A stretch of DNA of 64,000 bases from Bordetella genomosp. 8 (GCF_002119685.1 NZ_CP021108.1:3658001-3722000); one strand, 5' to 3'; counted from the stretch's first letter, positions 42,916 to 51,513 are shown. Numbers and translations: made by a program. Notes: a model not told the origin generated them from the sequence alone.

Positions 42916-43539
42916 TCAGGGCTGTACCGATTTGGAGGATCCAGGCGGGACTTTACCGGGCGGACCGGAGGGGTGCGCCAACGTCAACGCCGCCTGTACG
43001 CCTCCCTCCAGGATGGCTTCCGCAAGCTTGTGATCCGACACCGCGCGCGCGATCTGTAGCGTCCCGACCATGAGGCCAAAAATGGCAATCGCCTGCTCCC
43101 GGCGCTTGGCGCGCTTCGGATCGGGAAGCAGACCGGCGAGGCCGTCGACGTAAGCGAGAACGGCTTGCTCGTATCGCTGTCTGGTCGTTTCAGGCTGACG
43201 GCCGATCTCGGGCAACAACGCCGCGGACGGGCAGCCCTCCTCATACCCGACCAGGTGAGACGTATTGAGGTAACGCCGAATGGCGTCTTCGATATCGGCC
43301 GCCCCCGTATCCTCATTCGTCAACGCATCCTGCTGGTCCTGCAATGCGCTGGAAAGCGCCTCCTTGACCAACGCTTCCTTGGACTCGAAATGGGGGTAAA
43401 AAGCCCCGTTGGTCAATCCGGACGCGGACATGATGCCGGCCAGGCCTGACGCCGCGATACCATCCCGTCGGAATTTCTTCGCGGCGACATCGATGATGCG
43501 TCTGCGCGTATTTTCCTTGTGGCCTTTTTCAAAACGCAT
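42916..43539 (-). CDS. TetR-family transcriptional regulator
   Basis: This 207-residue protein has helix-turn-helix IMSASGLTNGAFYPHFESKEAL at about residues 35-56, preceded by RRRIIDVAAKKFRRDGIAAS, and a TetR_C helical domain. It is the last gene of the minus-strand unit amidase, DUF302, TetR (15-bp gap to DUF302). A perfect 12-bp-arm inverted repeat upstream of the amidase is the probable operator, making the operon autoregulated. Confidence 0.92.
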   Translation of the reverse strand: MRFEKGHKENTRRRIIDVAAKKFRRDGIAASGLAGIMSASGLTNGAFYPHFESKEALVKEALSSALQDQQDALTNEDTGAADIEDAIRRYLNTSHLVGYEEGCPSAALLPEIGRQPETTRQRYEQAVLAYVDGLAGLLPDPKRAKRREQAIAIFGLMVGTLQIARAVSDHKLAEAILEGGVQAALTLAHPSGPPGKVPPGSSKSVQP

Positions 43540-43554
43540 GAGCTTGAACTCTCT

Positions 43555-44046
43555 TCAGGACGCAGCCTCTTCCAACACCGCCCGCAGATCCTTATCCAGT
43601 TGCACCGCCACCGCATCGATCTCCGTACTATTGAATTGTCCGAACATCGACACGGGACGATCGTACTCGAAGGACACAGTGCCTTCATGGTCCTCGCTAA
43701 GCAGGACTCGGATGGGAGCATAAAGACCGGCCGCAATCCGATGTCGCGTCATTTTAGATGCCGTCAATGGATTGCCGATGTCATACTGGATCGCAAGACG
43801 GCGCGGCCCCGCGATGCCCAGCAGTGCGCCATGATCCCGGAATCCAAAGATCGAGAGCGCGGGCAGCGCCTCCAGTTCCTTGAGCGCGCGCACGGTTTCG
43901 CCATAACGCAGCAAGGTAAAAATCCCATCGTCGATCCGACTCACCAAGCCTTCGAGCCTGGCCTTGACCGCGGAGAATGAATGACTGGAACGAATGCGGA
44001 CGTGCTCGACCGCGATCGTGGTGGTTTCATAAGTGGGCTTGGACAT
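43555..44046 (-). CDS. DUF302-containing protein
   Basis: This 163-residue protein has the DUF302 domain in its middle and end (the Ala-rich helix VKARLEGLVSRIDDGIFTLL, strand LSIFGFRDHGALLGIAG and PVRVLLSE-type strand APIRVLLSEDHEGTVSFEYD). DUF302 proteins are small alpha/beta proteins of unknown role, frequently found beside redox or detoxification genes. There is no leader peptide. It is 68 bp downstream of the amidase and 15 bp before the TetR gene, all on one strand. Confidence 0.85.
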   Translation of the reverse strand: MSKPTYETTTIAVEHVRIRSSHSFSAVKARLEGLVSRIDDGIFTLLRYGETVRALKELEALPALSIFGFRDHGALLGIAGPRRLAIQYDIGNPLTASKMTRHRIAAGLYAPIRVLLSEDHEGTVSFEYDRPVSMFGQFNSTEIDAVAVQLDKDLRAVLEEAAS

Positions 44047-44114
44047 TTTAATCCTTCAGGCAGTGCAGCCCGCCAGGGCCGCGAAACGTGTGTACCTTCG
44101 ATTCCGTGCCACAG

Positions 44115-45569
44115 TCAGATGGGCGACGGCAATGTGCCCACCACCGCCTCCACGCGGCGTGCAACATATAGCAGCGACCGATCGCGCCCGTAAGGGCCGT
44201 CCAATTCGAGACCGATGGGCAAGCCCTTCTCGGATTCGCCAATTGGAAGACTGACACCCGGCAGGCCCGCCGCACTGGCTGGAATCGTGTTGTTGGCCAA
44301 TACCAGTTGGCTGGTCTCCTGGCCACCCAACATGATCTTGTCTTCCTGTCCGATCATCGGCGCGGTGGACGGCGTAGTGGGCAGTATCAGCGCGGCCGCG
44401 CCAGTCCTTGCGAACGCTTCGGCATACCGGCGCTTGATTTCCGCGCGTTCCCTCCCCTGCGCATGGCGATACTCCTCATCGGAGATGTAGCCTTGCCCGC
44501 TCGGCAGCACGAATCGAGTCCATACATTTTTCAGTCCGGGCTTCAAGCCGTCCACGATCCCGTCGAACGTGACGGGGACGTTGTTCTGGCGTATGAATTT
44601 CTCCACTGCCGCCTTGGTCTCACGGAAGAAGATATGCCAGGTCGCGGTCAGGGCACGCTCGGAGAAATCCTGCCCCAGGTCGACCTCCACCACATTCGCG
44701 CCAGCGTCGCGCAGTTGCCAAACGGTTTCCTTGAAGCGCGCGGCAACTTCGGGCGCCGCCAGTTCCAGGAACTGGTGCGGCGCATAGGCCAGCGTGACGC
44801 CTTTCAAATCGGAATGAGTACTGCCGTCGGGGGTCTCGTCACGCGTAACCACGCGATCTATCAGGATGCAGTCTTCCACACGCCGAGCAAACACACCGGT
44901 GGTGTCGAGCGTGTGGGAAATGGGCGCGACGCCACTACGCGGCCAACGTCCGGTGGTGGGCTTGAAGCCGACCACGCCACATAGCGAAGCCGGCACACGG
45001 ACGGATCCGATGGTGTCGCCTCCCAATGCCGCCGGCACCAGGCGAGCGGCCACAGCGACCCCGCCGCCACCGGAAGAACCACCCGAGACGTGATTCACAT
45101 CGTGGGGGTTTCTGGCTTGACCATAGGCTTCGTTATGACCGGTCAGCCCGAAGGACATCTCCACAAGGTTGTTCTTGCCGAACACAATACCGCCACCATC
45201 CTTGATTGCCTGAACCGCGTCGGCGTCGTGCTCCGGCACAAAGCGATCGAGCGCCGCGAGACCGAGGGTAGTACGCAGTCCCTCGGTGAGATAGCTGTCT
45301 TTGATGGCAACGGGCACGCCAAGAAGCGGCGCCATGGCGCCGGCGGCTCTGTCTCTGTCTGCCTGCCTGGCGGCTTCCAGCACGGCGACTTCGTCGATGG
45401 TGATGAACGCGTTCAGATCCGCGTGATCACGAACCCGCTGCAATAGCGCGCCTGCATACCTTTCGGAAGAAATCTCGCCTTTGCGTATGGCCTGGGCGGC
45501 CGCCGCGACGCCCAGCGATGCGAGCGCGTCGGCCGTGGCTGTGTTGTTTGCCTCGGAGTTTCCCTGCAT
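44115..45569 (-). CDS. Amidase (amidase-signature family)
   Basis: This 484-residue hydrolase has the full Ser-cisSer-Lys triad: Lys in VPVAIKDSYLTEG, the Gly/Ser-rich signature VSGGSSGGGGVAVAARL, and the nucleophile region ALGGDTIGSVRVPASLCGVV. It resembles mandelamide or indoleacetamide hydrolases, which convert small amides to acids plus ammonia. The ATG at 45569 (MQGNSE) is preferred to one further upstream. It heads the unit with DUF302 and TetR. The natural amide is unknown. Confidence 0.93.
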   Translation of the reverse strand: MQGNSEANNTATADALASLGVAAAAQAIRKGEISSERYAGALLQRVRDHADLNAFITIDEVAVLEAARQADRDRAAGAMAPLLGVPVAIKDSYLTEGLRTTLGLAALDRFVPEHDADAVQAIKDGGGIVFGKNNLVEMSFGLTGHNEAYGQARNPHDVNHVSGGSSGGGGVAVAARLVPAALGGDTIGSVRVPASLCGVVGFKPTTGRWPRSGVAPISHTLDTTGVFARRVEDCILIDRVVTRDETPDGSTHSDLKGVTLAYAPHQFLELAAPEVAARFKETVWQLRDAGANVVEVDLGQDFSERALTATWHIFFRETKAAVEKFIRQNNVPVTFDGIVDGLKPGLKNVWTRFVLPSGQGYISDEEYRHAQGRERAEIKRRYAEAFARTGAAALILPTTPSTAPMIGQEDKIMLGGQETSQLVLANNTIPASAAGLPGVSLPIGESEKGLPIGLELDGPYGRDRSLLYVARRVEAVVGTLPSPI

Positions 45570-45628
45570 GACATGGCCCCATATCTGCGCGTCCCGGCGT
45601 GGCGATCCCAAGCCGGGACAACTATTGA

Positions 45629-45661
45629 ATTACGATCATACTTTAATATTATGATCGTAAT
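45629..45661. promoter_or_regulatory. Putative TetR operator before the amidase operon
   Basis: ATTACGATCATA and TATGATCGTAAT are perfect 12-bp inverted arms around a 9-bp AT-only-plus-one-C spacer, 60 bp before the amidase start. The TetR at the end of this operon is the likely ligand. Confidence 0.7.
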
Positions 45662-45699
45662 CCTAAAGCCGGTGCGGGCGCAAGTCCCCGGCACCGCGT

Positions 45700-46200
45700 C
45701 TAGCCGAGCAGTGGGCCTGGCTTGTCCAGCAACTGGTCCAGCAGGCGCAGGGCCTCGGCGGCGAACACCTGCATGTTCCGCCCGCGATCCGTATCGCCCG
45801 TTTCCACGGTGAGCGTCGCGCCGTGCGGACCACGCACGGCCAGGCACGCATGCCCGGGGGCATCGCCATAGCGATTCCCGCTCGGTCCGCTTGCGCCGGT
45901 TTCAGCGAGCACCCAGGTCGTATTCAGCTTCCGCTGCAGGCCTTCGGCCAGGAAGGCCGCGTAGTCTTCGGTTGCCGACCGCATCCCATCCGGCAGCGTC
46001 AACGGCAGGTCGAGCAGCGCGTGCCGCGACTGGGCGGTGTAGACAATGGCGCCGCCTATGAAATACGCCGAGGCCCCCGGCACTGCCAACAGGCTGGCAG
46101 CGATCAGCCCGCCAGCCGAACTTTCGACCGTGCCCAGCGTGTGCCCACGCTGTTTGAGTTTGCTGGCGATGGATGCCGCGCTCGCTTGCAGCTCGTTCAT
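45700..46200 (-). CDS. CinA C-terminal-domain protein (PncC-like nicotinamide-nucleotide amidase)
   Basis: This 166-residue single-domain protein of the CinA/PncC family has AASIASKLKQRGHTLGTVES, SSAGGLIAASLLAVPGASAY, the YTAQSRHALL helix and AETGASGPSGNRYGD near the active site. PncC deamidates nicotinamide mononucleotide in NAD recycling. The GTVESSAGG motif is the family's TAESCTGG with the Cys replaced by Ala, a common variant. The ATG at 46200 fits; a longer frame adds 17 residues. No clear partner gene is beside it. Confidence 0.85.
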   Translation of the reverse strand: MNELQASAASIASKLKQRGHTLGTVESSAGGLIAASLLAVPGASAYFIGGAIVYTAQSRHALLDLPLTLPDGMRSATEDYAAFLAEGLQRKLNTTWVLAETGASGPSGNRYGDAPGHACLAVRGPHGATLTVETGDTDRGRNMQVFAAEALRLLDQLLDKPGPLLG

Positions 46201-46331
46201 GGGAAATCCTGCTCCTTGGAGAGTGCGCGGCAGGCCATGAAGGGATGCCATCGAAGAGATTGTACTAACTGAGACTGGACACCAGCTCCCCTTGCATGCA
46301 CGGCCCGCTGCGCGTCGCCTGCCAAGGACCT

Positions 46332-46934
46332 TCAGCTTTTGCCCTTCAAGCGCCGGGCGGGCAGCGTGCTGGGGACGTTCGCGGCGGGCTTCGTACGGGA
46401 ATTGGATCCAACCAGAGCACTTTTTGGGTCGCCACCCTCATAACGTCGATCGGTATGAGACAGCCGCCACCGCATCAGGTCGTCCGCGCCAGGCCCCTCT
46501 TCGATCGCGATATCTTGACCTGCCACCGGTTCTCCCGTGCTCAGGTCGGTGAAGGTCCATTGGACGTCGGCACCTGTTCGCCGGTTCACGAACTTCAGTG
46601 GTGGAGCGGCGGCGCCGGAAAGGTTTAAGCGATCCCCGATCTTGGAGAGAAGCACCATGATCGGCGCAATCTGCCTGCCGCTTGTGGTGAGTAGGTATTC
46701 GAATCTCTCTGGGTTCATCTGATAGCGACGTCGCTCGATAAGCCCGTTCGCCTCCAGATGTTTGAGTCGATCGCTCAACGTAGCGTTGGTTACGCCAGAC
46801 GACCGACGAAGATCGTCGTACCTGCTGAGGCCGAACACAAGATCCCGCAGAATCAGAAGGCCCCAACGATCGCCGATCGCCGCCATCACACCGGCGATCG
46901 AACACACCATTCCATCAAAACCTTTTGAACGCAT
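46332..46934 (-). CDS. HxlR-family winged-helix regulator
   Basis: This 200-residue protein has the HxlR core in the first 100 residues (CSIAGVMAAIGDRWGLLILRD, YDDLRRSSGVTNATLSDRLK and GLIERRRYQMNPERFEYLLT). The Cys at position 11 is the residue that often senses oxidants or electrophiles in this family. A long C-terminal tail of unclear fold follows. It is divergent from a membrane protein/crotonase unit, with two copies of a CTCTwATTATAAGA palindrome in the gap, so it likely controls that unit and itself. Confidence 0.9.
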   Translation of the reverse strand: MRSKGFDGMVCSIAGVMAAIGDRWGLLILRDLVFGLSRYDDLRRSSGVTNATLSDRLKHLEANGLIERRRYQMNPERFEYLLTTSGRQIAPIMVLLSKIGDRLNLSGAAAPPLKFVNRRTGADVQWTFTDLSTGEPVAGQDIAIEEGPGADDLMRWRLSHTDRRYEGGDPKSALVGSNSRTKPAANVPSTLPARRLKGKS

Positions 46935-46971
46935 AGATCGGTCCCAAGCCCTCGCGGACTGATGATTGATA

Positions 46972-46986
46972 CTCTAATTATAAGAG
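46972..46986. promoter_or_regulatory. Putative HxlR operator, copy 1
   Basis: CTCTAATTATAAGAG is a near-perfect 15-bp palindrome 37 bp before the HxlR start. A second copy lies 48 bp away at 47020. Confidence 0.65.
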
Positions 46987-47019
46987 ATACACGACCTTGA
47001 ATCCCTTGCTCCCCAGTCA

Positions 47020-47034
47020 CTCTTATTATAAGAT
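47020..47034. promoter_or_regulatory. Putative HxlR operator, copy 2
   Basis: CTCTTATTATAAGAT differs from copy 1 at two positions. The two lie on the AT-rich side of the divergent gap and are spaced about 4.5 helical turns apart. Confidence 0.6.
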
Positions 47035-47140
47035 TAACTACATGGTCGGCGCACTTCATGACGAACAGCGTGCCGACCGACTAACGGCAAAGCGCTGCGA
47101 GGGTGATTGCCCTCCTGTCCATATCCAAGGAGTCTTCAAA

Positions 47141-47977
47141 TTGCAATCACGCACCGCTTCCGGCCTCTTTCGTCCTCTTGGCGCGTTTGTCGGCACGGGG
47201 CTGCTTACATTCATCTGGCTGTTCGCACTCGTTGCATCGCCGGGACTTCAAAGGTCGGGAATATCGGTGATCGTCGCGCGGTTCGCCGTGCATTTGATCG
47301 TGCTTTCCGGCGCCTGGATGGCGTTATCGCACACATCGTTGACGGAATTGGAACGCCGTCGGACCTGGGCGGCGATCGCCGTTCCTTTGACTATTTGGCA
47401 TGGGGCCGCCTGGACGATCGTCGCCAAGGGTCTCCTGCTACCAGGCGTAACCTCTATACCTTTGCTGCCGCTGATGATCATCGTCCCGACGGCTGCCGTC
47501 ATCGCTGTTCTATGGCGCTCGAGCCGCATCGGTCTAATACTGGATGCCATGCCGCCGAGTTGGCTTGTAGGGTTGCAAGCGTATAGGGTGATCGGGGGCG
47601 TGTTCCTGGTTGACTGGTTTGCCGGCAACGCACCCGGTGCCTTTGCAATCCCCGCAGGGATTGGCGACGTGATCACCGGGCTACTCGCCCTGCCAACCGC
47701 GATACTGCTGGCGAAGGGCCAGCCGGGCAGCATCAGATCTGCCTTGCTCTGGAACTTCATCGGCATTTCGGATCTTGTGATCGCTGTCACCTTGGGCGCA
47801 CTTACTTCGCCTGGACCGCTGCAGCACCTTGCTTTCGATAACCCCAATCTTCTGACCGGCGCATATCCCACCGCCATCATTCCCGCTTTTACCGTCCCCA
47901 CCTCCCTCGTTCTACACGCGCTCTCTCTCCGCCAGTTGATCCGGCGCAAGCGGCCCGTAACGACGGCCAACGCCTGA
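47141..47977 (+). CDS. Polytopic inner membrane protein of unknown function (TTG start)
   Basis: This 278-residue protein has about seven to eight hydrophobic segments (for example GAFVGTGLLTFIWLFALVAS, IVARFAVHLIVLSGAWMAL and WLVGLQAYRVIGGVFLVDWF). No transporter motif is recognised. The TTG at 47141 is chosen because AAGGAG lies nine bases upstream and the earlier ATGs in frame fall in the operator region or have no ribosome-binding site. It is followed 34 bp later by the Tat-exported crotonase on the same strand, so the two form an HxlR-linked unit. Function is unknown. Confidence 0.75.
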   Translation: MQSRTASGLFRPLGAFVGTGLLTFIWLFALVASPGLQRSGISVIVARFAVHLIVLSGAWMALSHTSLTELERRRTWAAIAVPLTIWHGAAWTIVAKGLLLPGVTSIPLLPLMIIVPTAAVIAVLWRSSRIGLILDAMPPSWLVGLQAYRVIGGVFLVDWFAGNAPGAFAIPAGIGDVITGLLALPTAILLAKGQPGSIRSALLWNFIGISDLVIAVTLGALTSPGPLQHLAFDNPNLLTGAYPTAIIPAFTVPTSLVLHALSLRQLIRRKRPVTTANA

Positions 47978-48011
47978 CCGTCAAGACCCTCCCACCCGAG
48001 CAAAAGACCTT

Positions 48012-48989
48012 ATGGATAACCAACACTTCATTGCGCGCCGAGATTTGATGAAAAGAGCGGCGACGATAGCGACGGCGGTTCCGGCGCTTGTCGCAGCGAC
48101 ATCTGCCCTGGGAAATGAGTCAGGACAACACACCCAAGCTGGCGGACAGGCAAGTTCGTCCGCCACGGCCCCACTGCCCACGACGCTTGCCGAAGTACCA
48201 ATCAACGCTGACTCCCGCATAACCATCGCCCGCAGGGACCAGCTTGCGTTGTTGGGTCTCAATCGCCCGCAGGCCGGAAATCGTATCGACCCGGCAATGT
48301 TCCAGGCACTTGCGAAGGCGCTCTACGACTATGACAACGATCCGTCACTACGCGTGGCCATATTGTTTGGTCACGGTGACGGCTTTTCCCAAGGCATCGA
48401 CGTAGAAGCCTACAGGGCCGCTGCCAATACCGGCGGACCACTGGCCGGCCTCACGCACGTCGTTAATCCTTTGAACTACGGTGTCCAACGCAAGAAGCCA
48501 GTTGTCGCCGCCGTTCACGGTGATACCTGGAATATGGCCCACGAATTATTTTTGTCCGCGGATATCCGAGTAGCGGCGGCCAATACCGATTTTGGCCAGG
48601 ACGAGAATACGCATGGCCGCTTTCCAGGCGGCGGATCGACCATCCGGTTCGTGCGCGAGGCTGGCTGGAGCAACGCGATGCGCTACATGCTTACCGGTGA
48701 CCATTGGACCGCCAGCGACGCATTGCGGATGGGTCTTATCCAGGAGATCGCGGATACCCCGCAGGCAACGTTGGAGCGTGCGGTGGCAATAGCGAACAAA
48801 GTGGCCGCTTGTGCGCCGCTCGGCGTTCAAGCAACGTTAAGCTCCGCGCACCTGGCGATCGACAATAGCGAGGCGCAGGCTTTTGCGAAGCTTGGGGCCC
48901 AGTACAGCGCGCTTTATCGCACGAGGGATTTCGTCGAGGGACTGAATGCGCAGGCGCAAGGACGTTTGCCTGTCTTCCAAGGCGACTGA
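48012..48989 (+). CDS. Tat-exported crotonase-family protein
   Basis: This 325-residue protein begins with a twin-arginine leader: Arg9-Arg10-Asp-Leu-Met-Lys, a hydrophobic stretch (IATAVPALVAAT) and an Ala-rich cleavage site near residue 33. A Gln/Ser/Ala-rich linker and then a complete crotonase domain follow. Recognisable segments are ALLGLNRPQAGNRID, FGHGDGFSQGIDVEAY, VHGDTWNMAHELFLSADI and FGQDENTHGRFPGGGS. The usual GGGxE motif is altered to NMAHE. CoA substrates are absent from the periplasm, so the substrate is probably not a CoA ester. It pairs with the membrane protein upstream. Confidence 0.85.
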   Translation: MDNQHFIARRDLMKRAATIATAVPALVAATSALGNESGQHTQAGGQASSSATAPLPTTLAEVPINADSRITIARRDQLALLGLNRPQAGNRIDPAMFQALAKALYDYDNDPSLRVAILFGHGDGFSQGIDVEAYRAAANTGGPLAGLTHVVNPLNYGVQRKKPVVAAVHGDTWNMAHELFLSADIRVAAANTDFGQDENTHGRFPGGGSTIRFVREAGWSNAMRYMLTGDHWTASDALRMGLIQEIADTPQATLERAVAIANKVAACAPLGVQATLSSAHLAIDNSEAQAFAKLGAQYSALYRTRDFVEGLNAQAQGRLPVFQGD

Positions 48990-49114
48990 GTCCCCAATTG
49001 ATATTTTCCGCCCCGCTGTCGATCCCAATCCAAGCCGCGGTAAGGTGCATGTCGATTCGTTCGATAAAGCCCAGTTCTTGAAAGAAATAGCACCCTCCTC
49101 TGCGTATCCGTACG

Positions 49115-49501
49115 CTAGCCTTCCAACAACTTCCGGGCCAGGGTCAGCGCTTCATCTTTCGTCTCAACGGTCAGCATGGGATAGCCCCAGAATTTCTCAT
49201 ATACCAGGGCGAATGCCTTGGTCGCCAAGCGCTTGGCGGCATTCGGTTCGATGTAGATCCCTGCCTTGACGAAGGCCCGCAATTCGCTTTTGTGGCGCTT
49301 CATCCAAAGCGAGGCCTGCTTCATTTCTTCCGGCGAATGTTCGGGTGCACCGCTATCAAGCCCCTCGTCATTGAGCAGAACGAAGACTTCCTTTCTGGCG
49401 AGCAATGCCTCGAACTCGGCAAAAGGCGAGGCCCCGGGATCGGGGCCAGGCGCGTTCAATTCCATCCAGACCAAGGGGAACTTCGAGACGTCCATCAACA
49501 T
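49115..49501 (-). CDS. Conserved hypothetical protein
   Basis: This 128-residue soluble protein has the order of a two-layer alpha/beta domain: strand KFPLVWMELNAP, helix SPFAEFEALLARKEVFVLLN, then PEEMKQASLWMKRHKSELRA and KAFALVYEKFWGYPMLTVET, and a last helix. Similar proteins occur singly in proteobacteria with no known role. The ATG at 49501 is preferred because GGAG lies nine bases upstream; an upstream frame adds 30 residues without similarity. It is monocistronic and downstream of nothing obvious. Confidence 0.65.
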   Translation of the reverse strand: MLMDVSKFPLVWMELNAPGPDPGASPFAEFEALLARKEVFVLLNDEGLDSGAPEHSPEEMKQASLWMKRHKSELRAFVKAGIYIEPNAAKRLATKAFALVYEKFWGYPMLTVETKDEALTLARKLLEG

Positions 49502-49634
49502 GCCGGAATGCTCCTTCGAAACAGGTTCAATCGAACGATACCGACAGGTCAATTGGACGTCACTGTGCAATCTGGCCATAATATTTTTCAATCAGGCCAA
49601 CTTATAAGCGCCGATCGGACGCTTCATACGCATC

Positions 49635-49895
49635 ATGCCCCGCATTGCCACCACCGATCTGAGAGCGATAAACGATGTGGACCATGTCCCCCGGCCGATC
49701 GCGCGTTGTTGGATGAGTTGGCGGCGGCTCCCGTGGAAGACCTTCACTTGCCTATGCCCCGGGATCCGCGCTTGCGCCGACTCGCGGAAATGTTATTGGC
49801 CGATCCTGCGGACAAGTCCACAAAACGCGATTGGGCGACGCGCATAGGCATGAGCGAGCGCAACATGAGCCGGCTTCTGGTGCAGGATATCGGCA
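49635..49895 (+). pseudogene. AraC-family regulator remnant
   Basis: A short N-terminal piece (MPRIATTDLRAI...HVPRPIA, from 49635) is followed in another frame by the start of an AraC DNA-binding domain (LPMPRDPRLRRLAEMLLADP, DWATRIGMSERNMSRLLVQD, from about 49697). The cupin domain and the second helix-turn-helix are gone. The remnant ends against the TetR gene at 49920, whose insertion or a deletion probably cut it. Confidence 0.7.
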
Positions 49896-49919
49896 TCGTG
49901 CTTCACGATCATGCGTTGA

Positions 49920-50507
49920 TTAGCGGCCGAGAGCGGTCTCGACCGCGGCATCGACGATGCCTTCGATAAAGCGGTCATCGAACGCCTCTTTGGAAAACCA
50001 GCGCCGAAAAAATAGTGGCCCAACCACCGCCGCGACCAGGTCGGCGGCTGGCTTCTCCGGCTGCACCTCACCCCTGTCCCTGGCTATTTCGACGACCGCG
50101 TGAAACGGCGCCATGAAGGCCTTATGCAGTCCGGCCTGCAGCGCGGCGATTTCCGGATCGCGCTCCGCCGCGTCGACGATCGACGGATAGACCGTGGCCC
50201 ATGCGGCGGACTGAAGCTGTTCCGCGAGCTTCGTCACAAGAGCGTGCAGGTCGGCGCGCAAAGTGCCCGTGTCCGGTGGCGGCGGTACGTCCCCCAGCCT
50301 GGAACAGGCATCGATCAGCAAGGCAGCGCGCGAAGGCCAGTGCCGGTAGATCGTCGTTTTCGAAACGCCGGACACGCGCGACACTTCGTCGATGCTGACG
50401 CCGCCGATCCCGCTCTGCGTCAACTGCCGATAGGTTTCGCTCAATACGGCTGCCTTGGAGCGCTCCACCCGCTTGTCTGCAATCTGAGCCACCTTCACCT
50501 TCCTCAT
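49920..50507 (-). CDS. TetR-family transcriptional regulator
   Basis: This 195-residue protein has helix-turn-helix IDEVSRVSGVSKTTIYRHWP at about residues 37-56 and a C-terminal helical domain (PFHAVVEIARDRGEVQPEKP) of the TetR_C_11/AcrR type. The ATG at 50507 opens the basic MRKVKVAQIADKR arm; the longer open frame overlaps the promoter. It is divergent from the haloalkane-dehalogenase-like gene, with the palindrome TACGCTA-CGG-TAGCGTA only 13 bp from its own start. It probably represses both. Confidence 0.92.
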   Translation of the reverse strand: MRKVKVAQIADKRVERSKAAVLSETYRQLTQSGIGGVSIDEVSRVSGVSKTTIYRHWPSRAALLIDACSRLGDVPPPPDTGTLRADLHALVTKLAEQLQSAAWATVYPSIVDAAERDPEIAALQAGLHKAFMAPFHAVVEIARDRGEVQPEKPAADLVAAVVGPLFFRRWFSKEAFDDRFIEGIVDAAVETALGR

Positions 50508-50519
50508 TGACAATATCGA

Positions 50520-50536
50520 TACGCTACGGTAGCGTA
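50520..50536. promoter_or_regulatory. Putative TetR operator
   Basis: TACGCTA-CGG-TAGCGTA, a perfect 7-bp-arm inverted repeat, lies 13 bp before the TetR start and about 70 bp before the divergent hydrolase gene. Confidence 0.7.
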
Positions 50537-50607
50537 CTACAAGTACGACACAGTACAGTATTGATGTTAAGGGACAAACCCGCAAGCTTGGGAGGAGCGC
50601 TTCAAAG

Positions 50608-51513
50608 ATGGCTGACATGACCGAAGATCGAGACGCCGTCCCGGCATGGCTCGACCAGACGCTCTTTCCCTTCAAGAACCGTTGGATCGATATCGACGGC
50701 AATCGCATCCACTATGTCGATGAAGGCAGCGGACCTACCCTGCTCCTGCTCCACGGCAATGGCAGCTGGTCCTTTCTCTACCGGCATATCATCACCAGGC
50801 TCGCCCCACATTTTCGCTGCATCGCCTTCGACCATGCGGGTTTCGGGTTGAGCCGGGCCCGACCCGGCTTCACTTTCAAGCCGAGGGAGCACGCGACGGT
50901 TCTGGAGGGCCTGGTGCGCGCCCTGTCCCTGAGGGACATCCGCCTCGTCGTGCAGGATTGGGGCGGCCCGATCGGGCTGAGTTTCGCCGGCCTGCGGCCG
51001 GACCTCATCGACAAGCTGATCATCTGCAACACCTGGGCGTGGCCCGCCGACGGGATCAAGCACATCGAGAACTGGTCTCGACTTACCGGCGGCGGACTGG
51101 GCCGCTTCCTGATCGTCCGCTACAACGCGCTCACCCGGTTCCTCGTACCGATGTCCACGAAACGCAGGCTGACATCGACCGAAAAGGCGGCCTACGCAAG
51201 GCCCTATCCGACTCCGGCCTCGCGTATTCCCCACTCGCAGTTCGCCAAAGAGATTCCCGAAAGCCGCGATTTCCTTTCCGAGGTAGAGGCTGGCCTGGCG
51301 CGCCTGCGCGACAAGCCCGTCCTCATTCTTTGGGGAGACAACGACCCCGGCTTTCGAGATAGCGAGCGGCAACGCTTCGAAACCGAGTTCCCCGGCGCGG
51401 AGGTCCACGTTCTGACCGGCGCCAAGCATTTCGTGCAGGAGGACGCCCCGGCCGAGATCTGTCACGCGATCGAGCAGTTCGAAGCAGCGCACATGGAAGG
51501 TAGCCGCCCATGA
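50608..51513 (+). CDS. Alpha/beta hydrolase, haloalkane-dehalogenase-like
   Basis: This 301-residue alpha/beta hydrolase uses Asp rather than Ser as nucleophile: Asp117 in LVVQDWGGPIG, followed by Trp118, a halide-stabilising residue in dehalogenases. The oxyanion segment is HGNGSWSFLYR (Asn51, the other halide-binding position), and His274 lies in GAKHFVQED, with an Asp in LWGDNDPGF as the acid. These fit haloalkane dehalogenases of the HLD-I/III type, which hydrolyse C-halogen bonds; epoxide hydrolase relatives lack the Trp. A TetR gene is divergent. It stands alone, so the halogenated substrate, if any, is unknown. Confidence 0.85.
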   Translation: MADMTEDRDAVPAWLDQTLFPFKNRWIDIDGNRIHYVDEGSGPTLLLLHGNGSWSFLYRHIITRLAPHFRCIAFDHAGFGLSRARPGFTFKPREHATVLEGLVRALSLRDIRLVVQDWGGPIGLSFAGLRPDLIDKLIICNTWAWPADGIKHIENWSRLTGGGLGRFLIVRYNALTRFLVPMSTKRRLTSTEKAAYARPYPTPASRIPHSQFAKEIPESRDFLSEVEAGLARLRDKPVLILWGDNDPGFRDSERQRFETEFPGAEVHVLTGAKHFVQEDAPAEICHAIEQFEAAHMEGSRP

